From an uncultured Clostridium sp. (GTDB taxonomy: Bacteria > Bacillota_I > Bacilli_A > Acholeplasmatales > Anaeroplasmataceae): a stretch of 64,000 bases of DNA. The position numbers were made by a program, and so were the translations under genes. Below, in pieces: positions 56,536 through 63,995 of this stretch; the stretch's first letter is position 1; each line of letters opens with the position of its first letter. The stretch lies in contig CAMNHY010000001.1 in the NCBI GenBank assembly GCA_946540005.1, forward strand, positions 62,001 to 126,000, read 5' to 3'. The notes under the pieces were generated by a model that did no database searches, was not told the DNA's origin, and worked only from the letters and a program-made list of their open reading frames with translations.

Positions 56536-56623
56536 CACAAGGGCAAAACAGGAGAAATCCTGTGACGCAAAGCTAAAGGGCCTATTATTGGCAGCCAGTT
56601 ACGCATGTATCTGGCCTTTTTTT
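56536..56623 (+). promoter_or_regulatory. c-di-GMP-I (GEMM-I) riboswitch with terminator
   Basis: Aptamer core: AGGGCAAA, a P2 hairpin capped by GAAA (ACAGGA/TCCTGT), GACGCAAAGCTA, GGGCCT, and GCAGCCAGTTAC. Position 20 (middle G of GGG before CAAA) is G, position 47 is A and the C of TTAC is present, the c-di-GMP set. The 3' part of the aptamer (GCCAGTTAC, from 56594) is also the 5' arm of a terminator (CTGGC at 56611-56615, then seven Ts). Ligand binding should therefore block termination, making an ON switch for the GGDEF/EAL operon downstream. Confidence 0.9.
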
Positions 56624-56642
56624 AATTTTGGAGGTGATGGGC

Positions 56643-59066
56643 TTGAGAATAAGATTAAGAGAGTTCGCTCCACATATCATTGCGATGACTATCGCGTTTA
56701 TATTTATGGTTGGTGCAAGTATCTTTTATACTTCACTTGTCAAAACGACAATTATATCTTCATCATCTGACCAAGTAAAAAAATATGCACAAGCTCAAAT
56801 TAAAGGTTTTATAGGTGCATGTGAGGAAGAAAGAAAAGAATATTTATTAGATCCTTCAGGTTATGAAGTAGTAATTTTTGAGGATGAAGACTATTCTAAT
56901 CAATATGGTTTCTTTTTATTAAGTGAAAAAGAAGCTGAGAATATAAATTCTGAAGATTTGTATTTCTATATTAGACTTGATCAAAATTCAAATAAATATA
57001 TAAAGAAATCATATAATTCAATTTATAAATTAGTTCCTATGTATAATGCTGAAAAATTTGGTGCTGTATCAAGTGATGGCCTAATTTATGAAGGTCATGA
57101 TTTAGCATCTAATAGTACTTTTTATCAACAATTATTAGATAGTCGTACTAGCAATGAAATTAAGGATGATTTCAAATCCTTTATGGCAGACAATTCAAGA
57201 ACTGTTAATGTTGTAGAAAGTTCATATTCTAATTTAGCTAATTTAAAAGGTAATGAATATTATATTGGTGTATCTCGTATTAGTAGAAGTATGTACTTTG
57301 TTACTTTATTTGATGCAAAAAGTTATGAAGGCTTAATAATTAAATCTAATAATCTTAACCTTGTATATGCATTTACATTAGCATTAACATTCTCTATTAT
57401 ATTTGTAGATTTAGCTTTGATTGTATTAAGATCTAATAGAATATTAACAATTCGTTCATCAGCATCAGCTCGTCATGGTACTGCAATTATTAGAATAAAT
57501 AAAAAAGGTAAAGTTAAATTTTATGCTAGAGGAAGAGATTCATTTGGTATTGAAGTTAATGATTTAAATATATTTATTCCTGTAAGTGGTAAAACATTTG
57601 AAGAATCATTAAAGACAGAAAATAGATTTATTGCATCATATGAAGATGATGCAAATGAAACTCAATATGCAGAATTTGTTATCGTACCACACCAAGGTGG
57701 TTATGTAGTAATATCTAATATTATTACACAAGATTATAAGAAGGATGTTGAGTTAAAGCAATTAACTGAACATAACCAAATTTCTAATTTACCTAACCGT
57801 AATGCATTATTTAAAGACTTTGAGAGTTTAAAGGGTCAATTCTTTAAACAACAAGTTACTCTTGCAAAGATTAAATTAGTAGAATTTGAATCAGTATCTA
57901 AGACATTAGGTTATTCCAGTGGTGATAAATTATTACTTGAAGCTATTAAAATTATTCAAGGTTCACTTGATAAAAATTCGTTTATTTATCAAGATGAAAA
58001 CGATACGTTAATTGTTATTTTAACAGGTACATATCAAAGAAATGATCAAGTAATTAATAAATTTTTAAATTTATTTAATAAGCCAATTCAATTGGTTAAA
58101 TCTACAATATTTGTACATTTAAAAATTGGTACAATTGAATTAAAGAATGTATTTAATAATGATTTTGATTTAAAGGATGCCTTAGAAAAAGTTTCTGTAG
58201 CCCTAAATTATGCACAGGAAAAAGTATCTGTATCTGTTGTTAAATATGACTCTAATCTAGAGATATATATTAATTATCGTAACCAAATGGAAAAAGATAT
58301 GCGTGAAGCAATTGATTCAGATGAATTTGTAATGTATTATCAACCTCAATATAATATTCATGATAGAAGAATTGAAGGATTTGAATCTTTAATCCGTTGG
58401 GATAATCCAAAATATAAAGGTGTATCACCACAAGTTTATATCGAACTTGCAGAAAAGAATGGTGATATCGTTGAAATTGGTAGATTTATTAATAGAGAAG
58501 TATTTAAAGCTGCTAAAACATTTGAAAAATATGGTGTACATTTATCAATCAACGTATCTCCTGCACAATTAATTCAATCTGGTTTTATTGATGAACTACT
58601 AACTGAATTTAAGAAAAACGAATTAAAAAAAGGTTCAGTCTGCGTTGAAATTACTGAAACTTATGTCATGCAAAACTATACTCTAATGATTGAAAAATTA
58701 AACATTTTAAGAAACACAGGATTCTCAATTCACCTTGATGACTTTGGTACAGGTTATTCATCAATGTTATATTTGAAGGAATTACCTATTGATACGATTA
58801 AGACTGATATGGAATTTATTAGAAATCTTGAAAGTGACCAGGTATCTCAAGTTATTGAAAGTCAAGTTATTAAGATTGCAAAATCATTGGACCTAAAAGT
58901 TATTTGTGAAGGTGTTGAACGTCCTACACAAGTAGAATTATTACAAAAATATGGTGCTGATTACTTACAAGGTTATTTAGTAAGTAAAGCTGTACCGATG
59001 GAAAAAGCACTTGATATGGTAAGAAATGGAGTTACTATCCCAGGCCTTAAGGAAGGAAGTAGATAA
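56643..59066 (+). CDS. membrane GGDEF(degenerate)-EAL c-di-GMP phosphodiesterase
   Basis: An 807-residue sensor-type protein. I start at the TTG at 56643, eight bases after GGAGG (56630-56634). Transmembrane helix at ~10-33, external sensor domain to ~235, second helix near 238-262, a PAS-like or unassigned domain to ~375, a degenerate GGDEF (YQDENDTLIVIL in place of RxGGDEF) at ~380-535, and a C-terminal EAL domain. EAL motifs look functional: FESLIRW (ESL variant with the metal-binding Glu), NVSPAQL, EITET, LDDFGTGYSS, CEGVERP and QGYLVSK. It probably hydrolyses c-di-GMP in response to an external signal. The riboswitch upstream would raise its synthesis when c-di-GMP is high, a negative feedback loop. 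Confidence 0.9.
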   Translation: MRIRLREFAPHIIAMTIAFIFMVGASIFYTSLVKTTIISSSSDQVKKYAQAQIKGFIGACEEERKEYLLDPSGYEVVIFEDEDYSNQYGFFLLSEKEAENINSEDLYFYIRLDQNSNKYIKKSYNSIYKLVPMYNAEKFGAVSSDGLIYEGHDLASNSTFYQQLLDSRTSNEIKDDFKSFMADNSRTVNVVESSYSNLANLKGNEYYIGVSRISRSMYFVTLFDAKSYEGLIIKSNNLNLVYAFTLALTFSIIFVDLALIVLRSNRILTIRSSASARHGTAIIRINKKGKVKFYARGRDSFGIEVNDLNIFIPVSGKTFEESLKTENRFIASYEDDANETQYAEFVIVPHQGGYVVISNIITQDYKKDVELKQLTEHNQISNLPNRNALFKDFESLKGQFFKQQVTLAKIKLVEFESVSKTLGYSSGDKLLLEAIKIIQGSLDKNSFIYQDENDTLIVILTGTYQRNDQVINKFLNLFNKPIQLVKSTIFVHLKIGTIELKNVFNNDFDLKDALEKVSVALNYAQEKVSVSVVKYDSNLEIYINYRNQMEKDMREAIDSDEFVMYYQPQYNIHDRRIEGFESLIRWDNPKYKGVSPQVYIELAEKNGDIVEIGRFINREVFKAAKTFEKYGVHLSINVSPAQLIQSGFIDELLTEFKKNELKKGSVCVEITETYVMQNYTLMIEKLNILRNTGFSIHLDDFGTGYSSMLYLKELPIDTIKTDMEFIRNLESDQVSQVIESQVIKIAKSLDLKVICEGVERPTQVELLQKYGADYLQGYLVSKAVPMEKALDMVRNGVTIPGLKEGSR

Positions 59067-59067
59067 T

Positions 59068-60558
59068 ATGATTTTAATATCTAATCCAGGAGCAATAGTA
59101 TTAACAATATTCTCGTTAATTATTACTGCTGTAGTTATCTTTTTACTAATTATTAGTATTAGAAGACAAGAAAGAAAATTAAGAGAAGAAAATGCTGTAT
59201 TAGTTGATACAATGCTTACTAAATCAGCTATTAGAGAAGCAGTAAATACATATGCAACTAGAGTCGGTTCATTTGGTTCGTTTACACTTTTCTATATTAA
59301 GATTGATGAATTTGAAACACTAACTCAAATTTTAGGTCAAGATCCTGTAGAGAATATCGTTCGTGATATTGCTGAACGTTTAGTAAGAATGTTTAAAGGT
59401 GCAGCAAATATCGCTCAATTTGATGAAAATTCATTTTTAATCTTTGATAAGAAAGAATATAATTATGAAGATTTACAAGATGCAGCAGAAAGACTATTAG
59501 AATTAGTAAGTGATAATTCTACTTCAATTAGAAATAAAGCTATTAATGTAACAGCTTCAATTGGTGTAGCGATATATCCTACTTGTGGTATTACTTTTAA
59601 GGAATTATATTCAAACCTTGAACTTGCAACTTATATTGCAAATAGACAAGGTGGAAATAAATATTTAATTTATTATAATGAATTAAAGGAAGAAGAATCA
59701 GGTAATCTTGAATACTTTAATGAAGTTAGAGAAGCCATGAGTAAAGGTGAATTAACTTTGTATTATCAACCTATTGTATCTGTTAAAACAAAAGCCTTAT
59801 ATGGATTTGAAGCATTAATCAGATGGGAACATCCAATCCACGGTATTATTTCACCTGCTAAATTTATTCCAATATTGGAACAATCAGGTGATATAACATT
59901 CCTTGCAAAATGGTCACTTGAGCAAGTTATTCAAATGCAACAAGCATTAGAAAAAGTATATCCTAACAGAGATATTAAATTAACAATTAATTTATCAGTT
60001 AAGCAAATGATGGAAGAAGGAATGGCTGAAGATTTCAAAAAGATTATTAGAAAATATGGTGCAAATCCTTCAAAAATTATTCTTGAAGTTGCACAATATG
60101 CAATGTTTGAAAAAATGAACGCTGTCCGTGTTAATTTATTAAGATTACGTGACACAGGATTCTTAATTTCAACAGATGGTCTAGGTCTAGATTTTGCTGC
60201 AATTTCTCAAATTGAAAGTAAACCTATTGATATCTTAAAGCTTGATAAGGAATTCCTTGAAGATATTAATGATAATCAAATGCAAGAACGTTACGTTCAA
60301 ATGCTTGTTGAATCTAGTGAAAAAGCCGGAAGAATTGTTGTATCTGAAGGTGTTGAAAACTATGAAAAACTTGATTATATTAGAAAAAATAATATCGAAT
60401 ATATCCAAGGTTATTATATTTCAAAACCTTTCCCTGGTTCAGATGTTCAAGAATTTATTCATAATGAATCATGGGTAGAAAAGATTGATCATGATGTCAA
60501 TAATGAAGATAATATTGTTGATTTAAACAAGATTGAAAAAGATCTAAGAAGTGAATAA
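59068..60558 (+). CDS. membrane-anchored degenerate GGDEF-EAL protein, candidate c-di-GMP receptor
   Basis: 496 residues from the ATG at 59068 (AAGGAAG upstream), one base after the previous stop. A single transmembrane helix (~12-35), then GGDEF-like (~65-220) and EAL-like (~230-475) domains. Both active sites are eroded: the GGDEF motif reads FDENSF, and in the EAL domain DDFGTG has become TDGLGL and EVTE has become EVAQ, although EALIRW, the Lys of DILKLD, SEGVE and QGYYISKP remain. This pattern, binding pocket kept but catalysis lost, is seen in receptors such as LapD and FimX. Being in the phosphodiesterase operon, it could report local c-di-GMP to a partner, for example a protease or secretion component. 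No partner is encoded here. Confidence 0.85.
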   Translation: MILISNPGAIVLTIFSLIITAVVIFLLIISIRRQERKLREENAVLVDTMLTKSAIREAVNTYATRVGSFGSFTLFYIKIDEFETLTQILGQDPVENIVRDIAERLVRMFKGAANIAQFDENSFLIFDKKEYNYEDLQDAAERLLELVSDNSTSIRNKAINVTASIGVAIYPTCGITFKELYSNLELATYIANRQGGNKYLIYYNELKEEESGNLEYFNEVREAMSKGELTLYYQPIVSVKTKALYGFEALIRWEHPIHGIISPAKFIPILEQSGDITFLAKWSLEQVIQMQQALEKVYPNRDIKLTINLSVKQMMEEGMAEDFKKIIRKYGANPSKIILEVAQYAMFEKMNAVRVNLLRLRDTGFLISTDGLGLDFAAISQIESKPIDILKLDKEFLEDINDNQMQERYVQMLVESSEKAGRIVVSEGVENYEKLDYIRKNNIEYIQGYYISKPFPGSDVQEFIHNESWVEKIDHDVNNEDNIVDLNKIEKDLRSE

Positions 60559-60604
60559 AATATATTCGATTAATTCGTGTCGAAATATAATGTGATATAA
60601 AATA

Positions 60605-60633
60605 TTGACAAAACTTTACTTTTCACATATAAT
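60605..60633 (+). promoter_or_regulatory. consensus promoter of the tandem-riboswitch operon
   Basis: TTGACA at 60605-60610 and TATAAT at 60628-60633 with 17-base spacing, both perfect. The start near 60640 gives a leader of about 255 bases before the first gene. A small hairpin (CATAGA/TCTATG, about 60641-60658) lies at the leader's 5' end. Confidence 0.9.
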
Positions 60634-60670
60634 ATAGTTGCATAGAGGAGCATCTATGTATAAAAATTTA

Positions 60671-60750
60671 ATATTAGTAAAAGCAAAATAAGAGCAATCT
60701 TATGACGCAAAGCTATAGGGCCTAAATTAGGTAGCCAGTTGCAGTAATGT
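60671..60750 (+). promoter_or_regulatory. GEMM-I riboswitch aptamer A (tandem, A20 variant)
   Basis: Core: AAAAGCAAA, P2 ATAAGA-GCAA-TCTTAT with a GNRA cap, GACGCAAAGCTATAGGGCCT, GGTAGCCAGTTGC. P1 can form between ATATTA (60671-60676) and TAATGT (60745-60750, one G-U). Position 20 is A (60682), where the c-di-GMP form has G; A47 and the C of TTGC are kept. No terminator separates it from aptamer B. The A20 change is the one that shifts GEMM-I aptamers toward cGAMP or mixed binding. Confidence 0.85.
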
Positions 60751-60826
60751 AAAAAGCAAACCTAGAGAAATCTAGTGTACGCAAAGCTATAGGGCCTGAA
60801 TTTAAAAATGGTAGCCAGTTGCACAT
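60747..60826 (+). promoter_or_regulatory. GEMM-I riboswitch aptamer B (tandem, A20 variant)
   Basis: Core: AAAAAGCAAACC, P2 CTAGA-GAAA-TCTAG, GTACGCAAAGCTATAGGGCCT, GGTAGCCAGTTGC. Position 20 is again A (60755). One extra base (T) sits between the P2 helix and ACGCAAAGC compared with the other two aptamers. P1 is ATGT (60747-60750) with ACAT (60823-60826); those first four bases are also the 3' strand of aptamer A's P1, so the two helices exclude each other. Confidence 0.83.
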
Positions 60827-60853
60827 CATTTTAAATGATATGCAACTTTTTTT
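60818..60853 (+). terminator. riboswitch-controlled terminator
   Basis: GTTGCA (60818-60823) pairs with TGCAAC (60841-60846) and ATCATT (60825-60830) with AATGAT (60834-60839), then seven Ts. The 5' arm is the 3' core of aptamer B, so ligand-bound B and the terminator are mutually exclusive (ON switch). A further small hairpin follows at about 60851-60873, before the ribosome site. Confidence 0.9.
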
Positions 60854-60894
60854 ATTTCAATGCATGAAATAAAATACCTAAAGGAAGTGAGATT

Positions 60895-61632
60895 ATGAAG
60901 AAGCACAATGTACTTACCGTAGGTAAACTATGGACTAAAAAGAAATTAGTCACAGCTCTCTTAATTTTCTTCTTAGCGCTTTCGTCAATAATTGCATTGC
61001 TAACTTACTACGGACAAAATGTAGGTTGTTTCACAATTTCACTTTCTAAAGAAGTATCGAACCATAACATTTATATTTCAACCGATGAAGAATTCAAATC
61101 ATATTCACCTCGTTTGATTTGTGATAGTTTCACAAATGCCCAACAAATTACTTACCAAATTATAAATACAAATTATGTAAAAAATACAAATGGTATTTAT
61201 AAAGGTAATGGAAATACTTATGTTGGATATACCTATTACATAAAGAATATGGGTGATGAGACAGTTAATTTGAATTTTAGAATGAACATCGCTCAAGCAG
61301 AAAAAAATGCAGAAGATGTTATATGGGTATGGTATTTCGAAGGCGATGATGATAACAATGGTAGAATGTTCCAAAAGCAAGATGATTTAGAAAATGCACC
61401 TTCTGGCTGGGGTGGTTATGATTCTTCTTACAGAGAAAGAGAGTATTTCAAAAATAATACGACTGTATTTGATGGTAGAGTTAATGATTTAAAACCACAG
61501 GAAGTTAGAAAATATTCACTAATAATCTGGCTTGAAGGAGACGACCCTGATGTTAATGACCAAATAGTTGGCGGTAAGATTAACTTTAACGTAGAATATC
61601 ACTTATTTAATGAGGCTGATAAGAATGAATAA
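60895..61632 (+). CDS. exported TasA/camelysin-like protein, riboswitch-controlled
   Basis: A 245-residue protein with a basic N-terminus and one hydrophobic segment (~17-38) followed by a beta-rich domain: SLSKEVSNHNIYIS, YVGYTYYIKNMGDETVNLNFRMN, and a C-terminal IIWLEGDDPDVNDQIVGGKINFNVEYHLF. The layout recalls TasA/CalY-type fibre proteins exported by a SipW-like signal peptidase, but the match is by pattern only. The WLEG-DxDxxDxIVG motif recurs in the next gene. AAGGAAG precedes the ATG. First gene after the tandem riboswitch and overlaps the next by 8 bases. Confidence 0.72.
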   Translation: MKKHNVLTVGKLWTKKKLVTALLIFFLALSSIIALLTYYGQNVGCFTISLSKEVSNHNIYISTDEEFKSYSPRLICDSFTNAQQITYQIINTNYVKNTNGIYKGNGNTYVGYTYYIKNMGDETVNLNFRMNIAQAEKNAEDVIWVWYFEGDDDNNGRMFQKQDDLENAPSGWGGYDSSYREREYFKNNTTVFDGRVNDLKPQEVRKYSLIIWLEGDDPDVNDQIVGGKINFNVEYHLFNEADKNE

Positions 61633-62905
61633 GAATTTAAGAAAATTAATATTATTAAGTTTGTCATTGTTATTCTTACTTCTTACAACAGTAACATTTA
61701 CATTCTCATGGTTATCAATTAATACATCTGTTTTCGTAACAAATATTGAATTAGATATTTCTCAAGGAGATGGAATATTACTATCAGTTGATAATTTGTC
61801 TTATACAAGTGAAATATCTAATAAGCAAATTGAACATGCCATAGTTGCAAAAAAACTTGGTTATCAATATGTAAATGGTTCCTTAATAGATAGTGAAAAT
61901 AAAAAAGTTAGTCTAACTGACGAAGAATTTGACAATGAATTTAAAAAAATTAGATTTGGTACTGTAACAACCGATAAAGAAGGAAGAAATTTCTTTAATT
62001 ATGATGGAAGTAGTGCAAATCTAAAAGATGGTAAATATATTGAATTTGACTTATATTTTAAAGCCGAAAACGATGATACATCTATTTACTTTAATTATTC
62101 AAAAGCAAATTATGATAGCAATGGTAAATTAGTTAAGAATACAGGAATTGATGGAGTTAATGTATATACTTCAGCTGATTCAACAAATAATAGTTATTTA
62201 GAAACTAATTTAACTACATTAGATAGTTTTGGTAAACCTATAATTTATGAAAAAGGTCATGAAGGTCTTTTGTTCAATGGTAAAAATGCAATGAGATTCT
62301 TGACAAATGTTGATGATGAAATTAAGATTTATGAGCCAAACATTGGACGCGGTAGTTATGCAACAAACCTTGATAGTACAACATATGAAGATATGTTCCT
62401 AGAAGCTAGCTATTATGATTATAAGAAAAATGCGTCATTTACTTATCTAGATAATTTAAAGAAAGACGAGAAAAAACCTCTAAATTATCAAGACACACCA
62501 AAGACATTTAAAAACTTTAAAACTTATGAAGCATCCCATATTGGAGATATTTCAAAAAAGGATGATACGCTAAAGGTTACTTTTGTTTATTGGTTAGAAG
62601 GATATGATGCAGATTGCTTAGACGCAATAGTTGGTAAATCAACAACAATATCATTAGCTTTTACAACTAAAGCTGTTATATTGTATGAAAAATTAAAAAC
62701 AGTTAATTATCATGATGGCGATGAAGTAAAAACTATAAATTACTATGATTACTTTGATGTAACAAACGATTATTTTCCATTTAGTAGCGATGGTAAAATA
62801 TTTGGTGGTTGGTACACAAGTGAAGAATTTAATGAAAAGTTTGATTTTTCAAAAGTAAGAGGTAGTTTAGAGACAAGCTTTGATTGCTATGCTTTATGGA
62901 AATAA
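61625..62905 (+). CDS. exported surface protein with TasA-like N-terminus and InlB-type repeat
   Basis: 426 residues from ATG 61625 (GAGG nine bases upstream), overlapping the previous stop. Signal/anchor segment at ~8-30 ending in VTFTFSWLSINTSVF, close to the TFAWFTTN pattern of the third protein. The large middle part is beta-rich. A VYWLEGYDADCLDAIVGKSTT motif near 325-345 is shared with the first protein. The last ~70 residues (GKIFGGWYTSEEFNEKFDFS to CYALWK) match the InlB/Listeria-Bacteroides repeat, a surface adhesion module. It may be a capping or adhesin subunit of the same fibre. Confidence 0.75.
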   Translation: MNKNLRKLILLSLSLLFLLLTTVTFTFSWLSINTSVFVTNIELDISQGDGILLSVDNLSYTSEISNKQIEHAIVAKKLGYQYVNGSLIDSENKKVSLTDEEFDNEFKKIRFGTVTTDKEGRNFFNYDGSSANLKDGKYIEFDLYFKAENDDTSIYFNYSKANYDSNGKLVKNTGIDGVNVYTSADSTNNSYLETNLTTLDSFGKPIIYEKGHEGLLFNGKNAMRFLTNVDDEIKIYEPNIGRGSYATNLDSTTYEDMFLEASYYDYKKNASFTYLDNLKKDEKKPLNYQDTPKTFKNFKTYEASHIGDISKKDDTLKVTFVYWLEGYDADCLDAIVGKSTTISLAFTTKAVILYEKLKTVNYHDGDEVKTINYYDYFDVTNDYFPFSSDGKIFGGWYTSEEFNEKFDFSKVRGSLETSFDCYALWK

Positions 62906-62966
62906 TGGTTATAGTTCCGTATAAAACTAACAAATATTAAAAGTAATTTAAAGGAGATATAAAATT

Positions 62967-63950
62967 ATGAATAAGAAACTAGTTAGAAAATTAGCGCTTA
63001 GCGCAGTAACATTAGGCGTTGCAGCTTTATCTGTAACAACAACTACATTTGCATGGTTCACAACAAACGGATCAGCAACTGCAAGTGAAGTTAACGCAAC
63101 AGTTGTATCAAGTGATGCTAACTTAATGGTTAGATCATATGATTCAACTAAACAAACACCAGCATGGGATGGTTGGACTACAAGTGCAACATTACATACA
63201 CCTACTGGTACAAATTTAAAGCCAGTTTCAATTACTGGTGGCACTGGTACTACATATGATGAAACTAAATTCTATACTTTATCAAACAGCAACCAACAAT
63301 TTGCAGAAGCACAAGCTACTGATGTATTAGTATACAAGATTCAATATGCTATTACAGATATTCCTCAAAATAAGTACACAGATTTAAATATTTACTTCAG
63401 TGACTTTAAGTTCTCAACTGATGATACTCAAGGTGGCACACCTAATGAAAATAAGAAGAATCAATATTTATTAGTTGATGCAACAAAAACACCTACAACT
63501 GATACAAGTGCTGTTGCAGGTCAAACAGTTAAATTAGGTTTAGAAGAAGTATTAAATATGCGTGTAAGAACTGTTTATTCAGATCAAGCAGGTGAAGATT
63601 TAACTACAGGTAGTGGCGCAACATTTTTTAATTCAACACTAAGATATCAAACAGATGCTGCTAAAGACGGTTCAGATGCATTAGTTTATTATAATAATAT
63701 TTATGGTACAACATTAAATAGACCAGACTCAAATTATAATGACAAGTATGCTTCAAAGTTAATGTCTACAACAAGTGATTCAAGTACAGCATTAACTATT
63801 GCAACATTTGATGGTTCAGTTAGCAAAATCTATGCTACATCTTACATCTATTTCTTCATTGATGGTTGGGATTATCAATGCTTCAGCGCAATTGGTGGTT
63901 CTTCAATTACAGCTGGTAAGATTAAATTTGAAATAAAGACAAGATCTTAG
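62967..63950 (+). CDS. exported AWFT-type surface/matrix protein
   Basis: 327 residues, with a signal peptide (~1-30) running into TTTTFAWFTTNGSATASEVNA, the hallmark of TasA-like substrates cut by SipW-type peptidases. The mature part is Thr/Ser/Asp-rich and beta-strand-like. Near the C-terminus, YIYFFIDGWDYQCFSAIGGSSITAGKIKFEI aligns with the WLEG-DxDxxDxIVG motif of the two upstream proteins, so the three form a family. AAGGAG precedes the ATG after a 61-base gap with no terminator. Likely the major subunit, from its abundance-type composition; that is inference. Confidence 0.75.
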   Translation: MNKKLVRKLALSAVTLGVAALSVTTTTFAWFTTNGSATASEVNATVVSSDANLMVRSYDSTKQTPAWDGWTTSATLHTPTGTNLKPVSITGGTGTTYDETKFYTLSNSNQQFAEAQATDVLVYKIQYAITDIPQNKYTDLNIYFSDFKFSTDDTQGGTPNENKKNQYLLVDATKTPTTDTSAVAGQTVKLGLEEVLNMRVRTVYSDQAGEDLTTGSGATFFNSTLRYQTDAAKDGSDALVYYNNIYGTTLNRPDSNYNDKYASKLMSTTSDSSTALTIATFDGSVSKIYATSYIYFFIDGWDYQCFSAIGGSSITAGKIKFEIKTRS

Positions 63951-63995
63951 TTTTATCCAAAAAAAATTATATAATATTTTGAAAGGAGGAGTATC

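Noticed and set aside
56588-56770. Short frame overlapping the 56536 riboswitch terminator
   Set aside because: It begins inside the aptamer and terminator and overlaps the start of the phosphodiesterase gene; non-coding by context.
60560-60590. Terminator after the phosphodiesterase operon
   Set aside because: An imperfect inverted repeat around TTCGA is present, but no T-run follows; it may only be an RNA 3'-end stabiliser.
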